Assembly (NCBI GenBank): GCA_037176705.1
Contig: CM073890.1
Span: forward strand, 93,300,591-93,364,590
Reading direction: 5' to 3'
Length of the DNA stretch: 64,000 nt
Source of the DNA: Molossus alvarezi
Taxonomy: Eukaryota; Chordata; Mammalia; Chiroptera; Molossidae
This document shows, piece after piece, positions 49,471-60,184 of this stretch (its first letter is position 1; every line of letters starts with the position of its first letter). A model generated the notes under the pieces. It did not search any database, was not told the DNA's origin, and worked only from the letters and a program-made list of their open reading frames with translations. The position numbers were made by a program, and so were the translations under genes.

Positions 49471-50690
49471 TTAAGCAATTTATGGAGGAGCTACCAAGTA
49501 ACAGGTACCATGCTTGGGTTGGAGAGACAAAAATAAAAGACCCAACTCCTCCACTCAAGGAATTTCCAGTGTAGTAGAGTAGACAGATGTGTCCAACAAA
49601 TATTGAAATGCTATGTGGCAAGTACCTTGATGAAAGTTTGTGGAAACACAGAAGGTACCACTGCAATTAACTTTGAACTCAGCATGGACTCCTTCCCTGT
49701 TTCCCAGGGTTGTCAGAAAATGAGCTTGAGCCCTGGCCGGTATGGCTCAGCCATTAGAGTGTCGGCCCTCGGACCAATGAGTCTTGGGTTTGATTCCAGT
49801 CAAGGGCACATACCTTGGTTGCAATTCATCCCTAGCCCTGGTTGGGTCATGTGGGAGGCAACCAGCGATGTGGCTCTATTACATCAATGCTACTCTCTGT
49901 CTGTCTCTCCCTCCCTCCCACTCTATCTCATGATAAATAGAAAAGTATCCTCGGATGAGAAATAAAAAAAGAGCTTACCTAAAGAACTACTAGGAGTGTT
50001 GTGGGCAGACAAGGAGCAAATGGTCAGTAGAGGAAACCCTCTTACAAAGGCAAAGGAAAGGGGAGCAACATGGTCCATTTGCAAAACAGCGAGTCCTGAT
50101 CCAGGACTGGAACATACGGAGCCTGGTAGGGAACGGTGCCGATGACGCTGGAAAGGCCTGCAGGGCCACACATAAAGGGTTTGGTTCCTTGCTAAGGATT
50201 TTGAACTTTTTCTTAGGATGGAAGCACCACTGAAAGGTTTTGAGAAAATTTGCATTTAGAGAAATAACTTTAATGGTATTGGGAATAGATTGTAGGGATA
50301 TAAAATACTAGAGCAGGGAGATGTTTGGGAGGTTCTAGGGAGACAGAGGGAAATGAAAGTGCAGGAAAAATACTGAATCAGTAAAATGAACAGGATACTG
50401 ATGGATTGGATGGAGCTGGGGTGCAGGAATGGGGAGGAGTCTCTGATAATGCCTAATACTTTCTGGGAAAACCTAATGAATGATGGCAGCATTTACTGAG
50501 ATAGAAAATGTCAAAGCAATAGTTTGAAAGGTGGGGCAGATGGTAAATTTAATTTTAATATATACATTCAGAGTACAGATAAGTGACTCTCGTTGGACTA
50601 GAGAGACACCTCCTCCTATGAAGTTGGGCAGGAAAAGGATGAGAACAGGTATAGTTATAAATAATCCTCTAAACATTATTTTAAAATCTA
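49471..50690 (-). mobile_element. L2 LINE fragments (antisense) with nested SINE
   Basis: 'aacaggtaccatgcttgggt', then 'actcctccactcaaggaatt', then 'gaaaggcctgcagggccaca', 'aaggattttgaactttttct' and 'gaaaggttttgagaaaattt' follow antisense L2. Interrupted by the SINE at 49730-49969. Confidence 0.6.
49730..49969 (+). mobile_element. bat VES-type SINE (subfamily 1, diverged)
   Basis: Head 'gccctggccggtatggctca', B-box-like 'gggtttgattcc', tail 'cctcggatgag' plus A-run. Confidence 0.9.
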
Positions 50691-51890
50691 CCAGCTCCTT
50701 CTAAAGAGTCAGCGAGTAACTCTAGCTGGTTTGGTCGATTAGGAAAAACTGGTAACTGATGAATAGAAATAAAACGTTAAGTGACATTGCATTAGTTATT
50801 AATAATTTAAATGCCAATCTTATTCTTGAACCTTTCACAGCAGACATTACAGTAAAACACTGGTTATGTACTGATTCTGTTTTCACTGATTCTCTTTTCT
50901 AAGAGAGAAGAGAATGGCCCACCAGCTCAGTTTGGAGGAAAAGAATTATCTTTGCTACTTGTTACAAAGTCCTTGTTATTTAATTAATGAAATGCCTCTA
51001 CTTTATAACACAACTCTCAGGACCTTGGAACCAGACCTAAAAAGAAGTAAACGTATGAAGGGTAATGTTCTTTCTGGTTTCATTCCATTATGCAGTCATT
51101 CCAAATGCAGGCAAATTCTCCTGGGTTCCGAATGCACTAGGAATTTCAGAATCATCGGCTTCCCGCTGATATTTTCGGCACTTCCCGTCCTGTTGCCAGC
51201 TAGCTCGCCACAGGCTGGCCTCTCCCAAGAGGGCTGCCACTCCTGATCCCGGTCTAAGAAGAAACCACTTTTCTAAACATATTTAAACCTTTTAAAATGC
51301 TGGTATGAATACAATTATAATCATGGAAAGAAATTCAAGTGGTTTTCATTTTTTATTTCCTTTTGACTCTTTATCCCACCCAGATAGACATGGAAATATA
51401 AATGTTTATGTGTGAGAATCTCATCTGATTATTTCTTGAGACCCTGGAGTTTGGTAAAAATAAATGCTCGATATTTTTTAATACTTGGTTTTCTAGAAAA
51501 TCCTCAGCTGGTGATGTTAAGGGATATTTACTGGATCATCATTTTGTCTCCTCTAAATTGAAGGTGATCCTTTTGGGCCAATTGATTATAATTTATTCTC
51601 AGGCATAAAGATTACCTTGTTGAAAAGCACTTCCCATTTTAGGAAACAATTGTGAGATGAGATGAGATGAAAGACTATGTGAGCCACATTCAAGGTGCAC
51701 TGAAGAGAAGTAAATACCATAAATGCCCTCATCAGGATTTCTAGTTCCCCAAATCTAACTAAATTTTCAGATGGAAAACCAAGAAAAAAAAAATAAGATA
51801 ACATCTTGTGTGTAGACCTCACAATGCCATTCCTCCCTAAAGATTCTTTTGAATCCAGACAGGGGGGTTGGCAAATCAGGGAAATTCCTA
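50691..51890. other. no gene recognised (intergenic)
   Basis: A 110-codon frame at 50914-51246 and a 118-codon minus-strand frame at 51586-51942 show no domain. Confidence 0.5.
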
Positions 51891-51894
51891 CCAG

Positions 51895-52110
51895 AGCAGT
51901 GGAGCCTGGAGGACATGGCTCAGGCTCTGGACATGGACGCAAGAGAGTTCAAGTCCTAGCTCTACCAAAACTAAATGAACAACCTGAGCAAAATGCTCAT
52001 CTCTCATCTCCCAATTGGGATAAGATGGAACATAATTGGTATGAGGCTTAAATGTCATGTGAAAGCATCTGCAGAGAACCTTTAACTTAATAGGTGCTTG
52101 ATAATGTCAC
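51895..52110 (+). mobile_element. MIR SINE
   Basis: 'gagttcaagtcctagctcta', 'catctctcatctcccaattg', 'tatgaggcttaaatgtcatg' and 'aacttaataggtgcttgata' follow the MIR order. Confidence 0.7.
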
Positions 52111-52780
52111 TCCACAAGGAAGGAAAAATCCTGCCAATGAAACTGTGATGTGATGCCTCAACAATATCCAATGAGTAGTGCTTTGCTTCAAAATGTCTTT
52201 TGTCTATTATCTGCAGGATTTGGTGGTTTCTTCGGGCTTTAGGTACTTTGTGTGGTGTGTGATAGGTAATCCTCTTGTATCCATTTCAAAACAAAATGCA
52301 ACATGGATATATCTCCATGGCAATGTCTGTCTTTCTTTCTTAGGTAAAACATTTATTGGTTGCCTTGCACCTCTACATGGAACTGTGGGCACTCCTCCAG
52401 GAATGGCTCTTTGGCTCACTAATGTCACATTTCATCCCAGTCCTCTGTTTCTGTGCTTTTGTGTGTACATGATACCTTTATTTTTTTCAAGGATAAATCA
52501 TATAACTTTTTTAAGACCAACTAAACAGCAATAAACCCATGTAGTGTCAACCATGCACATGACTTAGTTGAAGTGACAACACAAAGAGCTGGCACCAGGC
52601 TTCAGTGATAGCTAGTCACAGCCCTTCCTGGTGGATGACAATTGTAACATGCATCCTAATTTCAGAACTGTTAAAATATGGAAGAACAAAATGTAAACAA
52701 ATGAGCAAAAGTATTAAGAGTTCCATGGACATTTGTTTCACAGTAATCAAAACTGTATATAATAATATACAGTTGTGAAT
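52111..52780. other. no gene recognised (intergenic)
   Basis: A 118-codon frame at 52178-52534 shows no domain. Confidence 0.5.
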
Positions 52781-52796
52781 AATAAAGCATATGGCA

Positions 52797-53042
52797 GCCC
52801 TGGCTGGTTTGGCTCAGCGGTTAGAGTGTCAGCCTGCGGTCCAGAGAGACCTGGATTCGGCTCCCGCTGGGCCTGTACCTCAGTTGCAGTTTGTCCCCAG
52901 CCCTGGTTGGGTCGTGCGGGTGGCAACCACCCCAAGTGTCCCTTTCACGTCCATGTTTCTCTCTCTCTCTCCCCCTCCCACTCTATCTGAACAAAATATC
53001 AAAAAATGTCCTCGGGTAAGGATAAAAAAAAACAAAAACAAG
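52797..53042 (+). mobile_element. bat VES-type SINE (subfamily 1)
   Basis: Full-length with a small deletion after the B box. A perfect 16-bp TSD, 'aataaagcatatggca', lies at 52781-52796 and 53043-53058. Confidence 0.94.
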
Positions 53043-53107
53043 AATAAAGCATATGGCAGATGGAAGACATTTAGACATTTTAAAGTCTATTAAAATGGTT
53101 ACAATGT

Positions 53108-53125
53108 CCCCCCCCCCCCCCCCCC
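53108..53125. repeat. poly(C) run, C18
   Basis: Eighteen consecutive C. Such runs are rare in mammalian genomes and could form an i-motif, or a quadruplex on the other strand. Confidence 0.9.
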
Positions 53126-53164
53126 GCCAATGCATCCATTCTCAAAAATATGAGACGGCCAAGA

Positions 53165-53515
53165 AAGTCATTGGTATAAATTAGTCTAAGTCAAAGGCCT
53201 GAGAACCAGGGATTTCTGGTGTAAGTCCAGGAGTCCGAAGACAGAGAACTGGGAGTTCTGGTGTCCAAGGGCAGAAGAAGGTGGACATACCAGCTCAAGA
53301 AGAAAGAATTTGTGTTTCCTTCACCTTTTTGCTCCATTCTGGACCCTTTGGATTAGATAACATCCACCCACCACTGGTGACAGTTGATGTCTTTATTCCA
53401 TCTAATGAATCAAATACTAACCTCTTCAGGATACACTCTTACAGACATGCCAAGAAATGTTTTACCAGCTCTCTGGGCATCCCTTAGACCAGTCAAGTTC
53501 ATGTATAAAATTAAC
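53165..53515 (-). mobile_element. ancient LTR-type repeat (ERVL-like, tentative)
   Basis: Matches a common mammalian dispersed repeat in antisense: 'gaagaaggtggacataccag', 'ttttgctccattctggaccc', 'taatgaatcaaatactaacc' and 'ctctgggcatcccttagacc', ending 'aaaattaaccatcaca'. No coding content. The family name is uncertain. Confidence 0.45.
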
Positions 53516-55220
53516 CATCACACCCTCTATTTTGATGGAAATAAATATGGCTAATGTCCACATACAATCCATGTTTCTGATGCTTCTGTACCCCTGTTGC
53601 TGTGCTCCCCTTTATCCGAGTCTTGTGCCCCTGTGAGGAAGTTAGATACGGGATGGGTCAAGGTTGCAGGAGTGAGGGTAGAGGTCACATGGTATGTCTT
53701 CACCCACTGTCACAGATTGGGAGCCTGCAGGTGAAACGGGATGGTGTCTAAGGAGGAATTCCATACCAAGTAGGAGGAGCATTTCCAGAAGAGACCCTCA
53801 AGGTCAACTGTACCAGACAAAACAATAGGGAGGCAAGAACTGGAGCCAAGTTGGAATCTGGTGAATCAGAGAAGAGAAAGGCATAGAGCAGAGTGGGTGG
53901 AACAGGTAGCGGGCTGTATGGACATTACAGGATCAGGACCCTTCCCAAGGTTAAGTGTTCTCAGGTACTTGCCTAGCTGAGGAGGGTTCTGATGAGACAG
54001 GTTTCCACCTCCTCATGCATGTGCTTCTTTTACCAGGTTGCACAAGGCCCTAGTCGTGTGCTTAGCAGAATAGGCAACCAGCTCTGGTAGAGGACTTGGC
54101 TACTGGGTCCTGTCATAAGAACCCCAGCCTTGCAGAGCACTCTTACTATTAACATTCTTTTCATTCTACACCCCCCAACCAGTACATATTGAATGTGTTT
54201 ACTTCAAAGAATAACCTTCTGGGGGTAGGAGAAGACAGCTGGATATCCCGGAACTTTCTTGTGCATTTTCTGTAAAATGCTAATCAGACACATTGTGTTT
54301 ACATAGTTCCTTACGCCTTGGTGGACAAACCTTTTTAAAGCTTGCGTTGAATAGAAAGACACTGTATGTCATCTGCTTTTCAATCAATAAAATGAATAGA
54401 ATACACTTTAGACTGAGAACCCAGCAAAGTTATAAAGTACTCAAATAATGGGAAAATGTGAAGTATTCAAACAAATGACACTCACTTCTTCATCGGAGTA
54501 ACAGTATTCCATGAGCCCTCATTGAAACCAGACGGAGGGGGGCTTAATAGTAAATTCTAATTTTTCCTTTTTGAATTCTTTTACTTTTTTTGCTTTATTT
54601 ATTTTTTTAATTACCAGTCGACTTATATCAGGATATTACACACATGTCAGTATAGTACACATTTACAGACATATATATGCACATATATTTTACACAGGTG
54701 TTATGACAACAAAACAATTATTTTCATATGTACTTTGTAGAAATTAATCTTATTATTTCATTATTTTATATTAAATTCCCCCCTCCTTTGTCTATCTAGG
54801 CTGGGAGTTCATGTAATCCATAAGAACTCTATATGTGTTTCATTGTTCTTAACAGAGATTTAGTTCTACACACCAGATTTCCCCTAAGAGTATTCTGTTC
54901 CCTCTTAATTCAGAGCTATTATAATTTGGAAGAAATGGTCTAAATGTCTTTTCTCTTGAGAGAGAAAAACACAATGATCCTGTTTGCCAAACTAATTCCT
55001 AAACACAAAAATCAGAATCGGGTCCATCTTTTTCATTTAACCAAAACCCCAGTTGGGAAATGTCTATCTAGAAAAATTAAACAGGAAATATAATACTTGG
55101 GTATGTGTGCTTTAAATACTGATTTGAGAGCATTTTAATCAGGACCCACTCAAACATTCACAGAGGGTTATCTTACGGTTTTCTGCACAAACACACGTCA
55201 CCTATGTGTACACATTCTTG
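53516..55220. other. no gene recognised (intergenic)
   Basis: 1.7 kb with stops in all frames and no element that I recognise; AT-rich towards 54550-54780. Confidence 0.5.
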
Positions 55221-55223
55221 GCC

Positions 55224-55452
55224 TCACTGTAGTGTCATGGTCTCCTGAAATCCTGCTGTGATGTCAGCTTCAGGTGAATGCAAGTCAAACTCCACTGCAG
55301 CCAATGCTGTCACTGTCAGTACAGTGAGGTTCCAGTATGAGGAAGCCAGAGCAGAATGTAAGGCAGCCAAGGCAACTAGACCAAGTTCTTCCAAGGAAGG
55401 GGACTCAGCAGTTACCATTCAATCAACAGCATCACAGGCTGTTGGAGTTTGA
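55224..55452. other. unassigned stop-poor segment, open on both strands
   Basis: The + strand is open for 64 codons from 55258 to 55452 (Ala/Ser/Thr-rich) and the - strand for 64 codons from 55418 to 55224. It is locally richer in GC than its surroundings. I cannot match it to a protein or a repeat family. Confidence 0.3.
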
Positions 55453-56584
55453 AGAATCTTACAGCTAACATGTAGGTACAGAGAACCCGTTGTTTTATCA
55501 CCAGTCCACACTTTTTTAAATACATTTTTTCTGATTACGAAAACAAATCTAACCTCAGAAAGTTCAGAAAACTAAAGACTATTAAAATATAATAAAAACC
55601 CTCAACACTTCCTAAAACACAAGTGGCATAATAATGCCCCCTGTCCCAGGACTCACAAATATAAAAGGATGTGATTTCCCTATACCACTTGGCAAGTCAA
55701 GGATAATGGAACTCAGAGTTCTTCAGGCCTTAGTCCCCCAACAGCCAAAACCTTCCAAACAAATAGGTAAACAAAAGCAACAAAATAAACCAAAGCTGAC
55801 GAAAATCATGCAAATTAAATTACACTTCTTTTTTTCCTTTTTATGAGGAAACTTGCTTCTGACAAAAATATTGAGTTCCTCTCCTATGCTTTTTTATAGC
55901 ATGTTTCTGTTCCTTTTAAATCTTGTAAGAATTCCCTAACAATCTTCATGTTCCTTAAATCCTACCAAAGCCAAGGACATTCCTCAAGGCTGGCTTTAGT
56001 TAGTATACGGAGGGAACAATTTCTGGACATTTTATTTCACTGATTTTTCTGTGGAGTTACTAAATGTTAGGCATGTAATTCATCCTAAAGCCCTTCTGAT
56101 TGTTTGCTCGGAAAAAAAAAAAAAATGATTCAGGTTGCAATGACGGACTCTTGCACATGCCTTGGAATTTATGTAAGAAACCAATAAGTTATTACAAAAA
56201 TAATTGAGATATATAAATATATTGTGACTTAAATCTGCCAAAACAAACTTAAGATGCAAAGCTGTTTTTAATAACGTTTTTAAAACAGCTGTATAAGATG
56301 TGTTCAAAGTATTGTATTAAATAGTTCTGGGGTGTTTTTTTTGGTATTTTTTTTAGAGTCAGAATACAGAGCAGGCGCTGAAAGTGAGCTCAGCAGGTGA
56401 AGAAATAGTTGTTCCTAAAATAAAATACTAAGGACACTGGAGCATAACTTGGAAGAATTATTATAATTTTGTTTTATAAATCAAAATTTTAATTATAAGC
56501 TTAAAGAACCATCCTCAGCTTTTCACAAACTCGCAGTTATTTTAATAACTGGACATTTCAATTCTGACCTAATCTATATTAAAA
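55453..56584. other. no gene recognised (intergenic)
   Basis: AT-rich. About 55515-55620 resembles a decayed LINE or other dispersed repeat. Confidence 0.45.
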
Positions 56585-57205
56585 TTGGCTTTATTTGGTA
56601 TCGGTGCAGTAAAGGAAACTTCAGTTCATTCAAATAAATTGAATAAATGCCTTCACTCAGCTGGCCTTTCCCTCTGGTCTGGAAATAGGCAGTTGCCTTT
56701 CTCCCTTCCAGAATTGGCCTTTGGATCCCAGACTTTAGATCCCACTCTATCCATTCTCTTTAAAATTACCAATCCGGTTGGCACCCTCTATGTGGAAACT
56801 TCGTTTTCTGGGTCTACTGTATCCTTTTGTTTGGTCCGTAAGCAGTCTCTGTTTGGAAATAATTCCATGAAAATCAATAAGTTAATTTACATTCACTTAG
56901 CCCTGAGAATGCTAGGATCTAATCTTTTCTCTTGTTCCTTTCACCAGATGTTTCTTGATTGGTTGTCTCCGCCAATTCCTTCTGTGACTCCACCCACCCA
57001 CTCCTGGACCCTCGTAGGGAAGCTCCTGCTCCATCCTTCCACTCACAGCAATCACTCCCTGTTCATGGAATCAACAGACTTTTGTCAGTCAGTGTCCCTC
57101 ATGAACTGGATAACATGGGGCCTGGTGGTCAGCCCCTCCTCAACAGCAACTTTCCACTCAGTGGTTCATGTACAATTCAATCATTTGAGTTTTTGCAGTG
57201 GTTAA
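56585..57205 (+). other. unexplained 206-codon open frame
   Basis: The longest open frame in the window outside L1. It starts 'MALFGIGAVKETSVHSNKLN'. The product is Ser/Leu/Pro/His-rich with no motif, signal peptide or domain that I recognise. The + strand is pyrimidine-rich, which lowers stop frequency. The last few codons run into a MIR element at 57195, and a second frame (56959-57213) is also open. No splice or promoter evidence is visible. Most likely a chance frame, but a lineage-specific gene is not excluded. Confidence 0.2.
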
Positions 57206-57410
57206 GAACATAGATTTTGTTTTCAAGCAGACCTGGCATCACTATTTACTAGCTATTTGACCTTAAGGAAAAACTCTTAAACATCTCTCAGTCTCGGTGT
57301 ACTCATTTGTAAAATTGGATAACTCTTCTCCCCGGGAAAAGCTGTGAGGGTTAGATCAAAGAACACATGTAAAATTCTCAGGATATGGTAAGTGCTCATT
57401 AAAACTTACC
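57195..57410 (+). mobile_element. MIR SINE
   Basis: 'tgcagtggttaagaacatag', 'ctatttactagctatttgac', 'gtactcatttgtaaaattgg', 'gctgtgagggttagatcaaa' and 'ggtaagtgctcattaaaac'. Confidence 0.85.
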
Positions 57411-57419
57411 TGTACTACT

Positions 57420-58210
57420 TATCCCACCTTTCTGATTACTCTCCAGTCTCCTTTGCTGACTCTTTCCCATTCTCCTATCCCCAAAGCCCTGTGCTGTTCT
57501 CTCTCTGCAAGCTCTCCCTGGAATACTTCATCTGCTCATTGTTTCCAGTGTGACCACACACTATAACCTTCTAGTTCTGGCCTGACTTCTCTGCCAAGCC
57601 CCATCCAATCCCACTTCACAAACTGCCCTTCAGGGCATTTTTCTTGAACGAGCTGTCAGCCCTGAAATTCAACCATAAATGGATCTTCTCCTCTACCTCC
57701 TCCAACCTCCCCCAGTGGCATCACAGAAATGGGACCTCAGAGTCATTCTTAAATTATTCGTCTTCTTCACCTCCTTGCCCCTCACATACCCAACATCCTG
57801 TTTTTATTTTCTAATCTCTCACCTTTCTGATTATGCCCTTTCGTTCCATTCACCAGCACTCTATCTAGCCTGGGCCCTCATCTTCCCACACCTGGGTTAT
57901 TGAAATAGCCTTTCAGTTGGTCTTCCTGTATCACTTTCATCAGCAGCATATTAATTTTTCTAAAATGACAATTTCATGGTAGTGCTCCCCTACTCAAAAT
58001 CCATTGCCACTCTTCCCACACCATTGTCTACAAGATGAAATAAAAGTCTTTAGCCTTTAATTCAAGGTCCTCCATACCCTGACAATAATCAACCTTTCCA
58101 AGTTTATCTTCCAATCAAAATTTTTCAGGTTAGAAATTGTGTCTAATTCATCCTTGTAATCCCATGTACATCACAGTCTCAGTCAGTAAATGTTTGCTGA
58201 ACTGAACTGG
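57420..58210 (+). mobile_element. L2 LINE 3' region
   Basis: Sense L2: 'tgggttattgaaatagcctt', then 'cctactcaaaatccattgcc', then 'ttcaaggtcctccataccct'. The 3' end is 'gaaattgtgtctaattcatc' and 'agtcagtaaatgtttgctga'. No frame survives. Confidence 0.7.
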
Positions 58211-58309
58211 CTGGTCTCCTCCCACAATTATAGGAGTTTGTTAATTGAATGTCAAATTCATTCTTCATTCAATTTATTTAACTAACTATAATTATACCGT
58301 ATTTATAAT

Positions 58310-58800
58310 GAGTAAGAATGTTAGTCAGGATAGACCAATTGATGCTGTGGTAACAAACAATCCCAAGATCTTAGTGACTTTACACAGAGTTTTTTTATTG
58401 CTCAAACAAAGCTGAGGCAGGTGACCTTCAATGAAGTACCCTTCATATGGTGTCTTTGTATTTCTGCATGATCCAATCATATGGACGTCCATATGAAAAT
58501 ATTCTTTCACAGTCACCATGGCCTGAGAAGAGAACATGGAAAATCATATACTGGCTCAAACACTTGCTCTTGGATAAAACACATAGCCAGGTGTGAAAAG
58601 CCTAATGAGGTGCTTCTGCATTTGAGTTCCCATAAACTCATTTTTTCCAAAATATTTAGTTGGCTGCATAATCAGGAGTCAGGTCATCAAAATTCAATAA
58701 AATCTGTCAAATATCTACAGTACAATTTCAAATCAGATCTGCGGCCAACATGAACCTGGCTCACAGGGGACACCCAGGGCCCCTTCTGCTGCTCACAGCT
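58310..58800 (-). mobile_element. degenerate LTR-type repeat (tentative)
   Basis: 'gctgtggtaacaaacaatcc' followed by 'agatcttagtgactttacac' resembles the antisense end of a common mammalian LTR family. The rest is too decayed to assign. Confidence 0.35.
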
Positions 58801-59560
58801 CATGATCCATCTGTGGAATTTCTGAACAGTCAGCGAGCACTTCCAGGTTTAAAACGTTTATAAATAATTTTCAGTTTCTACATTACTTTATTATCAAGTT
58901 GTGATTTTCTAAAAGATACTGTAATAGCTTTCTATGTTCATCTGTTAACACCGAGTTCCTGACTTGGTTTTACACATTTTTTGTCTGTTGTTTAGTTTAG
59001 TTCTCACCTATTAGTAAGTTCTGTCACTCAGGACATTGGTTCTGTTTTGTCATGTAAAAGTAGTAAGGGACTATCAAAATACTTCACTTTGGTTCTATAA
59101 CATCAAGAATTTTTCCAAAAACAACATTAAAGATGGCTGGAAAAGGAATTGAGAGCAAAGGAATGTCTAAATCAACTTTTTCTGACCTTAAAAAATATTT
59201 ACTCTCGAAGCCAACAGGTAAAATTGTAGAGTTGTGTTTTCAAAATGGTGAGAAGTGACCAATAAAATCTACTCTCTTGATGCCAGTGGGACTGCGTCGA
59301 CCCTGTGGTGGGAGATGAATTTTTCCAAAAACTTCATACAGGTGCCAGCGGTCCTGCTTGTTTCTCCTACAAATGCAAACTATACAAATATGCACAAAAC
59401 ATAAAACCAAACACTGTCATCTACTTCCCATGAAGTAACTCCTGTTAATATTTTAGTTTATATGCCTCTAGACCCTTCTTTTTAGTACTCAATTGTTGTA
59501 TCAGAATAGGTAAATTTTAAATAGTAGAACTATACCATACATTCTTCTTCAACTTGCTTT
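58801..59560. other. no gene recognised; possible L1M remnant
   Basis: About 59360-59550 resembles old L1 3' sequence ('agtaactcctgttaatattt'). The remainder is unassigned. Confidence 0.4.
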
Positions 59561-59569
59561 TATTTATTT

Positions 59570-59639
59570 ATTATTATTATTTTTTAATCCTCACCTGAGG
59601 ATATTTTTCCATTTATCTTCAGATAGAGTTGGAGGGAGG

Positions 59640-59692
<53 letters not shown>

Positions 59693-59844
59693 TGATGTGA
59701 GAGAGACACATCAATTGGTTGCCTACCGCACAACCCCAACCAGGGCCAGGGACCAAACTGCAACCAAGGTACCTGCCCTTGGCCAGAATAGAACCTGAGA
59801 CTCTTTGGCCAATGCTCTAACCACTGAGAAAAACTGGCCAGGAC
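59570..59844 (-). mobile_element. bat VES-type SINE (subfamily 1) with (GA)n expansion
   Basis: Antisense: 'atcctcacctgaggatattt' tail and 'aaaaactggccagga' head. The TC-rich body has grown to a GA microsatellite at about 59646-59689. An imperfect TSD (cttcaacttgctttt / cttcaacttactttt) flanks it. Confidence 0.92.
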
Positions 59845-59874
59845 TTCAACTTACTTTTTAAAAAATAATGTCAG

Positions 59875-60136
59875 GCCCTAGCCAGTGTTGCTCAATTGTT
59901 AGAATGTCGACCCACACACTGGAGGGTCAAGGTTTGATTCTCGGTCAAGGGCATGTTCTTGGGGTGCAGGTTCCATGCCTGGCCCCCGCCTCAGAGCATG
60001 TAGGAAGCAACCAATTGATGTGTCTCTCTCACATCAATGTTTCTCTCTCTCCCACACTCCCCCTCCTCCCCTTTCACTTTCTCTAAAAAAAAAAAAAATG
60101 GAAAAAATATCCTCCAGTGAGGATTAAAAGAAATAA
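59875..60136 (+). mobile_element. bat VES-type SINE (diverged)
   Basis: Head 'gccctagccagtgttgctca', B-box-like 'aggtttgattctc', tail 'cctccagtgagg' plus A-rich end. An imperfect TSD ending 'atgtcag' lies on each side. Confidence 0.88.
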
Positions 60137-60184
60137 AAATATGTCAGGAACATCCTTCCTAGAAACATGTTTACATGAAACTGT

